Shown piece after piece: positions 25,401 through 37,400 of a stretch of 64,000 bases of DNA; position 1 is the first letter of the stretch, and every line of letters begins with the position of its first letter. The position numbers and the translations under genes are program-made. The stretch comes from Notospermus geniculatus. Lineage: Eukaryota > Nemertea > Pilidiophora > Heteronemertea > Lineidae. The notes beneath the pieces were generated by a model. The model ran no database searches. It had not been told where the DNA came from and saw only the letters and a list, made by a program, of their open reading frames with translations. Where the stretch lies: the NCBI GenBank assembly GCA_002633025.1, contig NMRB01000076.1, positions 195,924 to 259,923 of the forward strand. Direction: 5' to 3'.

Positions 25401-28400
25401 TCAGAAATTGCAGTGACAATGCTGCTATCTACAGCACACTGAAGTTGCAGAATGTGTTCAATGTCAGCGAGTTGATTGACGATGCTGTAAGTTCAACTGC
25501 AAATCATGTTTCATATGTTCCATATATAGGCTTGGTTGTATCTTTGGCTAGAATTCCAGAGAGAAGTTCAGGAGGGGCAGGAAGATGGTGATGTGATGAT
25601 AGTAGTGTACAACTTACTGTTGTTTTGGTTCGCTAGATGTTTTTAAATGTAAAGATGAGTTTGAGTGATCAGGGCCAGAGTTGGAGTCCATGTTGGTGTC
25701 CTCTGATGAGTTTAATGCTTGATGAGACGGGAGATGTCTTTATAAAAACAGGGCTTTGGAAAAGCAAATGTGACCCGTTCTGGTAAAACCAGGCATATGT
25801 TGCTCAGAAGGGGAGCCTCAACGAACTAAGATAACACCAGGAGAGAATGGAAGAAATAGATTGTTTCAGATTTCACAATAGACAGACAATATTGAAACTG
25901 ACAAACATTTGGTCTCAACCTGTCAAGCTAAGAGCGACATATGCCTGGTTTTGCCAGAATGAGTCACAAATGATCTTCAGTGTTGAGTTGTCAGAGTGGT
26001 GTAGTGGAAACAGCAGCGCCTGTCACTGCTGAGGTTCCAGGGTCAATCCCCGCTGGATCCAATCTTCATGTGATAGAAAAGCCGACTGTCTTTCACAGTG
26101 CGATTTTCTGAAGTCACTCTGGTTCCACCTATCTTGGGAATCATATACCATATTTGGCACTCAGGACTCAGTTCAGTGCATTTGGTGTCGTTCCTTCATA
26201 AGGTTCCTTCATAAGAAGTGCCTGGATGGAGGCTTTGTAACCATTTACTCCAGACTTAATTAGTCTCCGCCACGCCACGTAGTGGTCGAGCGGAGACTCT
26301 TGTGTTAGCTAGGAAACTTTCTCGGCTTTCTCGGCCCAAACCAACCTCAGACCAGGAGGCTTATGTGCCTATGCGTGTGTGCATTCTGCAGTGCTTCATG
26401 GGCTCCTTGCAGTGTCGTAATTTTATCACCATATAACACGAAGTTTCGACGAAACTGTCTTTCAATAAAATATTCCGGTGTCAGGATTTGTGACTACTAG
26501 TATTCTTTCATTTCCACGTCGGGTGTATGTTGTTTAATTTATCCATGCTGATGTTTACGACGATGTTTTGCGCCACGACTGCCGTATGATCCCAGCCTGA
26601 CAACATGGACGACATGACAGTGCATGAACGAACATGACCAACATCCAACTCGGCTAGGCCTATATCCGCCATGTCCTCGGCCCATATCCCCCATTTCCCG
26701 ATCGGCATTCTGTTTTTTGGTACGCCCTAACGAAACTGTCATTCCTTTTGACATTTTGGCCACAAAAAGCAACTGTCCGAGGACATGGCGGGATGGGGAT
26801 GGTGTCCGAGAATAGGACCGCCGTCACTGAAAAATCTATTCTCGGACACTTTTGGAAGTCAAATTGCGCGAGGCAGAGTGGATTAAAATACATCAAATAA
26901 ACAGTTTCCGGTTCAGTTTACGTCACTTTCATCAATAAAACCTTACATTCGTTCTTTCATGTGGTATTGCGGGTCAAAATTGGCCGTGCATGTCTCTTAT
27001 AGGCCTAGTGTGACATGCGACGCGTGGCGGAGACTCCAGAGTCTGCATGCAGACTCAACTGACAACTCTAGTTCATCTTCGTTTAGTATCATTCAATAAC
27101 GTCTACATCTAAATGTTTGTTTATTTTCAGCTGAAGAAACAACTCCTTGGCCTGACACTCTCGGATTATATTGCATTATTGAAAGCAGTCAAATCAGAAA
27201 CTGGGGTAAGGATCAAAGTTATTGGCTGATATTCATAAAAGCTAGTAAATGCTTTTACTTTAAGTTTTGTAGTACATTTACATTGGACATTGCTGTGAAA
27301 ATCCTAAGTAAAAGCATTTGCTAACTTTTATGAACAACAGCGATTATCTCCAGTTGTTCATGAGTTTTGAGGCCAGTGTACAGCTCATGTAAAGTTATGT
27401 AATATTATGTGCTCTGTTTTATTACAGGTGGATGGAGCATTACTGCAGACCAACATTGACAAGCTTGAGCAGCTGACCAAAGACAATGGTCTCATTAAGA
27501 AGATGCAAACCAATATCGTAAGTGGGAATCTATTTGATGTGTACATGGCTTGATACTCATTGTTTGGAATTGCAGATATCATTGTCCATTAACCTTTTCA
27601 CTGGCGAGTTTCCCAGATCCTTGTACGCCTCAGTGCCGAGATTCCCGTTCCCCGTTCTCGGGGAATCCCCTAATTTCGATTGGGGCGCCATCTGTGGATA
27701 GCCAAACTAACTGAACATACCGTCTGTGTAGGATATCAATGGTCGCCTACGGCAATCTCAGGAAATTTCTCTAATTTCGATTGGGGCGCTGTCTGTGAAT
27801 AGCCAAATATACCTGAATATACCTTCTGCATAGGGCGACAATGGCCGCCTAGGGCGACGATCATCACCTACAGCAGTGAAAGGGTTAATACTACTTGTCA
27901 AATCTTTTGAAACTCGTGTGTTTTTCCTTCAGGACACCCTCAAGACCCAGATGACGGATCTCTCTGTAGCAAACATAGTGGTAAGGACTCTTTTTCAATC
28001 TCCATGACTACACTCGTGCAGGGTTGGACCTACCATTACTTTTTTTAGCCAAAGTAAAGAAAATCCCTATTGAACACACTATTGAACAATAGGGATTTTC
28101 TTTTACTCTGGCTAAAAAGAGTATTGGTAGGTCCAACCCTGCTCGTGCCATGTCCTTCATGGGTCCAAGGGCAAGCCAGTGGAGTTGTAAGAATTTCATG
28201 AATCTGTGTGTCAGTAACCACCATGCTGGTAAGAAGGCGAACAACTGTGTCACTGTAGAGTCCCTTGAGAGAGATTGCAATAGACTAGGTTGCACCACAG
28301 GAATGATGAAGCCATTACTCCTATATACAGTGCTGCCTCCTGTAGAGTACAAAGGCCAGTTCTGGTACTTTACAGAAAATTAGCATCTTTATTGAATATG

Positions 28401-31400
28401 AACCCGGCTAACATCTTTTCCTTTTCCAGGCAAGTGCAACAAGTCTGATGACTGGACTAGAGAAGGCCCAGAGGGAAATCAACACACAGTTTAATAAATT
28501 AATAATTGAAGTAAGTTGACGCCGTGTGTTCATTGGAATTGGTGAGCATGTCCACACTCCATGTGTTCATTGGAATTACAGGAAAATTCGTTCACATCCT
28601 ATCTGTTAGAAGGAATTGGGTGACTGTCATTTGAATTAGTTGAATGTGATCATTCCTTTCCAAATTACCTTGATTAAGCAATGTTGTGTCCATGAGGAAG
28701 CCCTGTCACATTATCTCCTCATTCCACCAATGATTTCTGGTCACTTTTGCCATACTATTACACTGATTTATATTCTTTCAGGCTGCCAATACCACTGCCA
28801 ATTCTATAAGCCAAAATGCAAGGCTGCTTGGAAGGCAGTTGATGGACGAAGTAAGTGTGCCTGTTCATTATATCCTCCAGTAAATGACAAATTATCCTCG
28901 ATAGAGTAAGTTATGTCACAGTTGACTCTTGTCTCTCAATGGATTGGAGGTGGAGTTACCATTTTGATGAAGACACTATCTGTATACTTGAGGTTCTGAC
29001 CTCTGTCAGCTAAACTGTGCAGTAATGGGGGGGGGGGTAACTTGTCCACAGTAGCATCTGAACAAGAAGGTAGGGTAATATATCATAATGTTCGGCTGTA
29101 TTTCAATTTCAGTTGGAGAATAACATTGGCAATTGTAGGCCATTGTATGATGCCCTGATGGGTATTATTAATACCACATGCAAGAAAACACTCTATCCAT
29201 TGGTAAGTAGCTGAAATATTCTCAACTTCCTCGGGTTGATTTTACTGATGCATTTTGAATATGCAATTGACAACTCGCCATCTATGGTTTTGTCTATTTC
29301 AGAATGGATTCTGGTTTGCATTTGGCTGGTGTTTATTCTTCTTCATTCCAAGTCTGATATTCAGTGTCAAGTTGGCCGGTTTGTATCGCAAGACAGAAAA
29401 ATATTCAGCTAAAGAATTCGATGACGTGTAAGTATGCATCTAATATTTGACCTTGTGCTGTCCAGAACATTTGTAGAAATGAACCAATATTGAAATCAGT
29501 ACCGAGTTACCCGGTAGTTACGATTTTCAGGAAATCATGTCTTATGTTAGAATCTACTCCTGGTCCCTGGGATCTGCTTCATCATTGTTTGCTTTGCTTC
29601 TGTTCCTAGAACCGATCACCGCCCTCCCTGTCATGTGCAAATTGATGAGGTAGAGCCAATTCCTGTGGCGAATCGAAGGCACTGGGCAAAAATGACCAGA
29701 CGCCACGAACGAAAACATGGCCGACAAAAAGATATTGTTAGAAAAATGTCCAGGTATCATTTGAATATGTCTGTGCCTATCCATGAACCCTCAAAATACA
29801 TTCTACCATGTATGACTACCAATTGTAGATACATCATCCAGGCATTTCAAATGATATCATTCCTGGACATTGACAAATGGCCCCAATTTGACCCCTTTTC
29901 CTCTGCAATCCCCTTACTTTTCTCACTCTACCCAGGACACCCCCCTCCCCCACTCCACTGCTCCTGAAATCCATCATAATGGTGAATGTGTTGGCATTAA
30001 TGCCATCATACATCTGTACAGTGGAACCGCGCCAAAACAGACACCTTTTGGACTGGCAAATGGCTGTCCTTATTTGAGAGGTGTCCTGATTATAGATGTC
30101 AAAATGAATAGAAATGATCAATTTGGCCTGAACTCAGCAGTCCTTGAAAGGGGATGTCAAAGAGGTTCTCCTGCCGGAGACAGCTAAGGGAGGTCTGTTA
30201 TACCTTGGATTCAACTCCCTCCCCTGGTTCTCAAAGTCTGAAGATGATCCTGACTTAGCCATTGTGACTGAACAAACTGCCATAGTCTAACAGAGTGGTC
30301 TAATTTGCTTTGACTCATCACAAAATAACGTTTATTTTGTCCATTTCAGGGATGCTAATAACTACCATGGTATCTATCCAGGAGATAACATTCCATTGAA
30401 CGAGTAAGTATGATAATTCGAGATAATGTGGAAAAATACGTTAAAGTGGGCCGCTTCTGCTTCTAAACTTGACTAACTTTTGCAGGTGGCGGGCTGCCAA
30501 TGTCCAAATAGTAATGACCCTGGTTGAATTGTTGGTGCAAGTTTATTATCTGTGTGTAACCAGTAGTTACTTGTGTACCGGTATTCGTGTTGGATTGGAT
30601 TTTACTTATCTTTAAAGGAAAACCCAACAGCAGTAAGTTGTGTGTAGATTCGAATAGTTGCGGTCTGATCATGATTTACCACTTTGAAATTCTGCATCAA
30701 CATTTACGCTAGATGATATGCACTTTGAAGTTCTAGGTTGTCATTTGCATAAATGCCACTTGTACATTTCTGCCACCGAAGGAACAAGTGCCCCTTCTGT
30801 CTGTTTCTGGAACTAAATTCCAGGAAATATATGGTCAAATTTATATTCTTCATTTAAGTTTGTCCAGAATTGGAATTCCTGGGTAGTGTACCTTAGTTAA
30901 CTTTTCATTTCAATTGATAAACAAATATGGTTATTGTGTTTGTCAATTTTATACATCTTTTAGCAAATTATTACTAACTACGCAATTGTGCCCTGTGAAT
31001 TTGTATTCTTCAAATGATGCATTGCTAGCTTCAATGGGGGTTGGGTTTGGCACTGGAAGTGGTGTTCTCAGTGAAATTCAAGTGGAAACACACAGTTCCT
31101 TCTGTCACCCCTGACATATTCCCGTTCATTATAGCGGGTGGGCTGTTCAGAGGTCTTCCTCCTGAGGGAGTTTATTGAAAAATGTGACCCTCCACAGCAA
31201 AACCAGTCGCATGTCACTATGAAGGTGAGCTGCAACGAACTAAGTTGACACCAGAAGAGAATGGAAGAAACAGATTATTTCAGATTTCGTAACAGGCAGA
31301 CAATATTGAAAGTGACAAACATGGTCTCAGCCTGCCAAGCTAAGAGCGACATGCGACTGATTTTACTCTGGAGGGTCACAAATGAGCTTGAGTCAATGCA

Positions 31401-34400
31401 GGGAATCTCTCAGTGATTCGTCATTTTGCAATGCATTTTTTGAAAAATAGACCACCCCAAGCTGAACAGTTATGTTGCAAAGTTCCACAGCTGTTTGAAC
31501 TCAAAGTGACAGAAAGACAAACTGCATGTACCTGGCATTTTGGAATTTCCTTCATGCACGGTCAAATGCAGTATGTGAGCTGTTCTTGATATGTGACAAC
31601 AGGTGTAACATTTGACCAGTACCTACTGTAGTTACTACTCCTTTGACCAGGGGCCTGTTTCATAAACGCTAAAGGCACCTCATTAACTAATAATACTTGA
31701 ATATGCTCGTTCTGGACTTGTGTCAATATCCAGTTTATTCCTTAGAGCATAAGCAAGTTTTATTAGTTAATGAAGTGCCTTTAGCGTTTATGAAACAGGC
31801 CCCTGTACTCTAGTGATTGCAACAATCTGACTTGGAAATGATGGTCACGTCACTATCTACTCTTTTCTCTCATGTCACTATGAGTTGAAGCAGATTTTAT
31901 GACAGAACCGAGAGTTGAAGGACCCCTGTATCATCATCATAACTGATCATATCATTACCATCTCTGTCTTGACCCCAGCATCTTCTTCAACGAAGACATA
32001 TTTTCCTCTCACTCTATCACCTTGCATGCTCACACTCTCTGGTTGCAGATTTGTTCCAATGCTAAGAGGTTGTAAAATTGCAATGGCCTTTTTTTCAAAC
32101 GGTGGTTGCTTGAAATGCAAGATCTTTGCTGGGTTTGAAAATAAGGGTCGCGATTTGGAGAGGTGCACCTCAGGATCAGAAATAATAATCCATTACAGGA
32201 CTTGCAGATCTGTAAGGTGACTGGTGCCATCTTCCACCCCTATGGGTTAAGTACAGTGATGGGATAAGGTACTAGTCTCTTTTAAGATCTGCAGGTTCTA
32301 TTGCTTAGTGAATGAAGGCCAAGATTTGTACATAGTCTCTCTGGAGTTCAGTTGTCCTAATGTAGTAACACCTGTATAAGTAATACCTTCTACTTTGATT
32401 GTATATCATTTCCAGTATGTCTGACTTATCGGATGCTTGTGGCTGTCCAGTATTGTGTCCTTGCAGAGTGCCTAACTGAGTCACTTTTACTTGTTACCCT
32501 AACAAGCTATACTAATGCAGCGACTGAGGCACTGCCAGCTGTACACTCTGCTCTGATTTGAAATTGATTGTAGATATGAACTGGGTTCTGTTAGGACTTG
32601 CTGTGGATCACTGGGTTCTGTTAGGACTTGCTGTGGATCACTGGGTTCTGTCAGGACTTGCTGTGGATCACTGGGTTCTATTAGGACTTGCTGTGGATCA
32701 CTGGGTTCTATTAGGACTTGCTGTGGATCACTGGGTTCTGTTACGACATGCTCTGGATCACTGTGTTCAGTTAGGACTTGCTGTGGATCACAGTTTTGCA
32801 CTTTTCACTTTCATCTGTCAGCACTGAGCATCCCATCTCATTCAACTCTATCTCATCATCTATAGGAACATGTTAGGTTATCGCATCAAAGGCAAAAAGT
32901 ACAAATTTCCACACTTCCCCCTGAGTGAAGACACAAGACATTTGATTATTGAAGACATGCTTCAGTTTATTGATCCTTCGGAAAGGTATTTTGTCACCAA
33001 GTGTTGTGACCGTCATCAAACCACGACAGCGAATCACCCAGGGCGTATTCGAATCCTCGTTCTTGACCACACTCGTGCTGACCCAGTTCATGCAGTTCTT
33101 GACTCAACTCGAGAACGGCAGTCTCGAATGCCGAGAACGCAACCCTTGTCGGGTCAAGAACAGTGTTCTCCTCACTCCCCACTCGGCAGAGGGTTGAGAA
33201 GAACATGTTCTTGGCCCGACTCGTGTTGGTTTCGGCGTTCGAGACTGCTGTTCTCGAGTTGAGTCAACATCTACATGAACTAGGTCAGCACGGACGAGTG
33301 TGGTCAAGAACGACGATTCGAATACGCCCCCACACTGTGTACCAGTGCTTATGTAATACCTGTTGTCTATGCTTCAGTCTTCACCTTGTAGCTTGTTCGT
33401 CACAGATTTGGATGCCTCACCCTAGGCCTAGCCTCCCCTCATGTCATTCATGTCATCCATCTTTCATAACCAGGCCCCGAAACAGTTACATGCCGTGGAT
33501 ACACATCTCCTTCTGTGCCTAACCTTTTAGATTCGTGACCGGAAAAGGCCGTAACATGTTCTGATACACTGTGGGTCCTGAAACCAACTGGTTTGCTTGT
33601 CGCGTGCATGGGAGTGGACGAGTTTGTTCGTGGCTGACCCTACCCTCGCTGGAGTTAAAAATTCCTAGATATATCCTAGGTTTGAGCTACTCAGGGTTAC
33701 TGCACTTGATCCTTTGAGAAGTTGAGCATGGTTTGTCAAATCCTGAATGTCAGTTCTTGTATCTTGATCATTTCTATGATAGGTCGGACACTTACACCTA
33801 TTCTGCTCATATCCCAGCTAGAGTGTAAGTTCGTTGCCTGTGCACTGTGTCATTGATGTGTGTTCACCAGTCTTCACTTTCAGCGTTATACTCCCTCCCC
33901 CAATATAGAATGCAAAAGAATCATACTTCTTCATGATTTGTCGTAGAGGACACGTGTTCGAATCTCCATAGGGGACACATGTGTAGTTTACGCTTCCATG
34001 CCTGCCAGTTTCCTCAGCAGTGCAGTTGACATGGGCGTGGCAAGATGGAGAAAGCTGTACTTCAGCAGCTGGACTTTCTGTTGGATGAACCCTAAATATC
34101 ACCACACACACATTTTCTGCATGGAAACCTTTGGCGTTCGTTGCTCTGGTTGTAAAATTGGGAGTTACTCCATCTTTGTTGTGTCGAAACAGTTCTGCAT
34201 GTCAATTGACGAGTGGTTTTCTGCATGTTTTCATACCGTGTTCTTCAAAATAGGACTTTTGGCCTAGTTTTACCCCATGGCATTGTTGTCTAGCGTCTGG
34301 GTTCGGCAATGCCACTCTTGTGCACAACCCAAAGAATTCCAAGTGTACTTGTCCCATTTACCCAGCCATACCATTGGAGACAAGTACAGGAGTTCGAGTG

Positions 34401-37400
34401 GATAGTTTTCTCCTGACACTGACAGGAATGTGTTGTATCAAACTAACATGAACTAACAAGACTAACATTGAACTGTTGTGGCCTTGCATGCCTTGTCTTG
34501 CACATTCTGCAAGTGCTTTGAACAGAAAGTTCGGGGATCCAGGATGTAGGAAGTACATGTATTCCCTATTAGGTTGGGGCAATATAGGCCTAACAAAGGG
34601 CTTTGCTGTTCTGCCGCATGTCCCCCAGCACACCCAGATTGGTTTGCATCCCCTCAGACTTCCCCTTCCTTCACAGTTTCATATCATGCCAACGGCCCCC
34701 AGATCTTCACCCGTACACTGTTTGATTGTTGTTCATTTGTAAATTCGTAGTCCTGTAACTTCTATGTTGGAAAATTCCTTCTAAAGAACTCGGACCTGTG
34801 GCCCTGAGTGGGTCCCAAGTGGTGAAACTGAAAGTCATGACTTATCCCTTGTGTTGCTCTGTAGAATTTATCCAATTGTTTTGATTACTTTAATTTGACC
34901 TACGTTGTCTGGTAGGTCATGTATTTCTAGGATTGAGAGACGCCGGTCGTGGCTGAATATATGGACTCTGTCTTACCATAGTGGGCAGCACCAGTCAGGT
35001 ATACTCTTGGTACCGCAGAGGAAAGCACGGCCAGTTGTTCAGATTCCCGATGAGGCCCTCTTTTTACTGGTGGTAAAAAGGGTGGCTGGCTGGGCATTAC
35101 AGATTTTCACTGCTGTCTTTCTCCAGATACATGCCTGTCAGGTGCTGCCATCTATGACTGGCAGAGTCTGTTCCTGAATATTCCTTTCCCTTGAGTTTTA
35201 CTTGAAGAGAGGTCATAATTCTCCCCCACCAATGAGTAATTATTATCTGGACTCGCAGCTGAATTGACATATCACAGTAAAACCATGGCATGAAACACGT
35301 CACAAACCCCTCGTCCATTTTCTAACCAATTCAGGAGGAGGCGGTATAGTTACTATGGTAATTATGATGCTAGTTTTTTCCTCAAGCAGCCTGTTAAACT
35401 GCATGGGGAGAGAATCTTGTAATGCATTCAAATTGCAACACAACAACAGCAATATCTCTGTCTGCTTGTGGCCATGATTAAGAAAAAGCCTTGTTGGTGA
35501 AAGTCATGGTTGTTTTGAGTTTCTTTCCTTCAGTTTCTGTTGGGATGGGTTAGACAAGTCACTGGTGTTGGTTTTCATGTTTGCCCTGTCTTAGTGCTTT
35601 AGTGAACCGACTCTTGCCTTTTACTCCTGCTTGGAACTGATATAAACTTATGAAGAAATTGACTAGTTGGTTTGCCCTGCTTCAGCCACACAAAATTTAC
35701 ATTTAGTGTGCCGGTTTTCAGCTGGCTCTTGCTTCGCTGCATTTTGAGTTAGATCTAGCTTTCATTTACTTGTTTTCATTCACATCAGTTACCTAAATCG
35801 CAAATAAGACTGCTGAATACTGCTTAAATGGCTGAAGGAGTCATATGTAGACAACTACATCTTATATTGATCTATCCTAAGACGTTAAGCAATACATCTT
35901 CTGTTTAGTTACCATGCCAGTACCAACGACTTTGAGGGCATCTTTCCGGCAGCATGATGGCTCAACCATCACAAAAACTGTGAGATTTTGATGGTTAGCT
36001 TTAGATTTTATAGTCTAACCGTGTAACTCAAAGTTCCCCTGCAAAATCATGTCTAAACTGGGCAATTTTTGAGAAGTGATGGTGATGTATGAGCTCTGTA
36101 GTCCAGATAATAATGCCTCTCCTTTGGTGGATGGTTATAGAATAGTACTAGCTGTAGTCCATGAATGACTCTCAATGCATTGTCAATCATTGCCTGACTC
36201 TGTTCTACCATACTTTTCTTTGCATGCTTTGTACAGAATGAGGAACAACCCTAAACATTATCGTGATGGTCGTGGCTTGCAGAATGCTGGTTATGAACGG
36301 GAAAGGGATCAGAACGGCCCGAGCCGTGTTGATCACAGAAATGGTAACCTTCCGTATAACCCTGACTATAACCCTGACCACAGAGGTGGCTACGGTGATG
36401 GGGGGTCTCCGCGGGCAGGCCAGGGATATCCTGACGACTATTATCCTCATTCGTCTCAGCCTCCCGCATACTCAGCGCCCTCTCCGCCACATTGGCAAAA
36501 GTAAGTTACTTACCAAACTAACACCTGACAGCATCTGTAACTATCACTTACCGTTGCCGCGGTACAATCTCGTCGCTATGGTTACACAGTGTCACTATGC
36601 AACTCGCACACTTGTTACCATAGTCACACTTGTGTTGCTTAGCAACGTCACTTGTAACACATGTGTTGGTCACAGTTGTAGCACTTGTAGCTTTGATGAC
36701 ACATGTGTTACCTCGGTCTAGCACAGGTTGCCATAGCAATGGCATCACACTTGTCAGAAATCTGGGGGTGAATTCCATCCAGCGTTGATGTTCGCATGGG
36801 GTTGGGAATAACTAAAAACAACACTTAGGAAATCATGTATGTGCTGCTTCGTTTCCTATTATTTTGCATCGTTTTGTTTGCAAATATTATGTTTCACGCT
36901 CAGTTATGGGTAATTTCTGACAGGTAACGCTAAATTTTTTCACCCCTCCTTTGGCTGCGTTCACAGAGGAGGAGGTGAGACCAGTCTACGCACCAACACA
37001 AACACAAGTGTTGTGTTACATCATGTCATTGTGTTTTTACTCAGTGGGAAGTTGAAGAGGGTCAAAGTATATGTACAACATTGACAGTTTAACTAACCTG
37101 AATGTTCAGTTTATTTCAGTTTCAGTGCAGTTTTGGTTGATTATTTGCCAGCGTGAGGAATTTTTGTATTTCCATCCCATTTTGTTTGCATGATATGAAA
37201 AATCACATAGAATGGACTGACAAACATATCGTGACCAACACGGGACAACCTTATTTCAATGTTTGTGTTTCAACATGACAGGGACTCCTGTGTAGTTTGA
37301 CTCTCAGCATGATCTCCTCATTTTCCAATCCTTGGCATTCTACATCTGTCTGTATCCTAGAATCCTTTTGTCATTTAGTTTCTGGCCTCACACTTTTCTT

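Noticed and set aside
32499-32827. Repeat-encoded peptides on both strands (DPQQVLTEPS and VDHWVLLGLA units)
   Set aside because: They come from a 30-bp minisatellite whose unit is a multiple of three; there is no splice, start or codon evidence for a protein.
36205-36721. Overlapping frames over the prominin tail exon, including arginine-rich ones on the minus strand
   Set aside because: They are shadows of the Pro/Gly-rich exon at 36237; its phase and splice sites support the + strand reading only.
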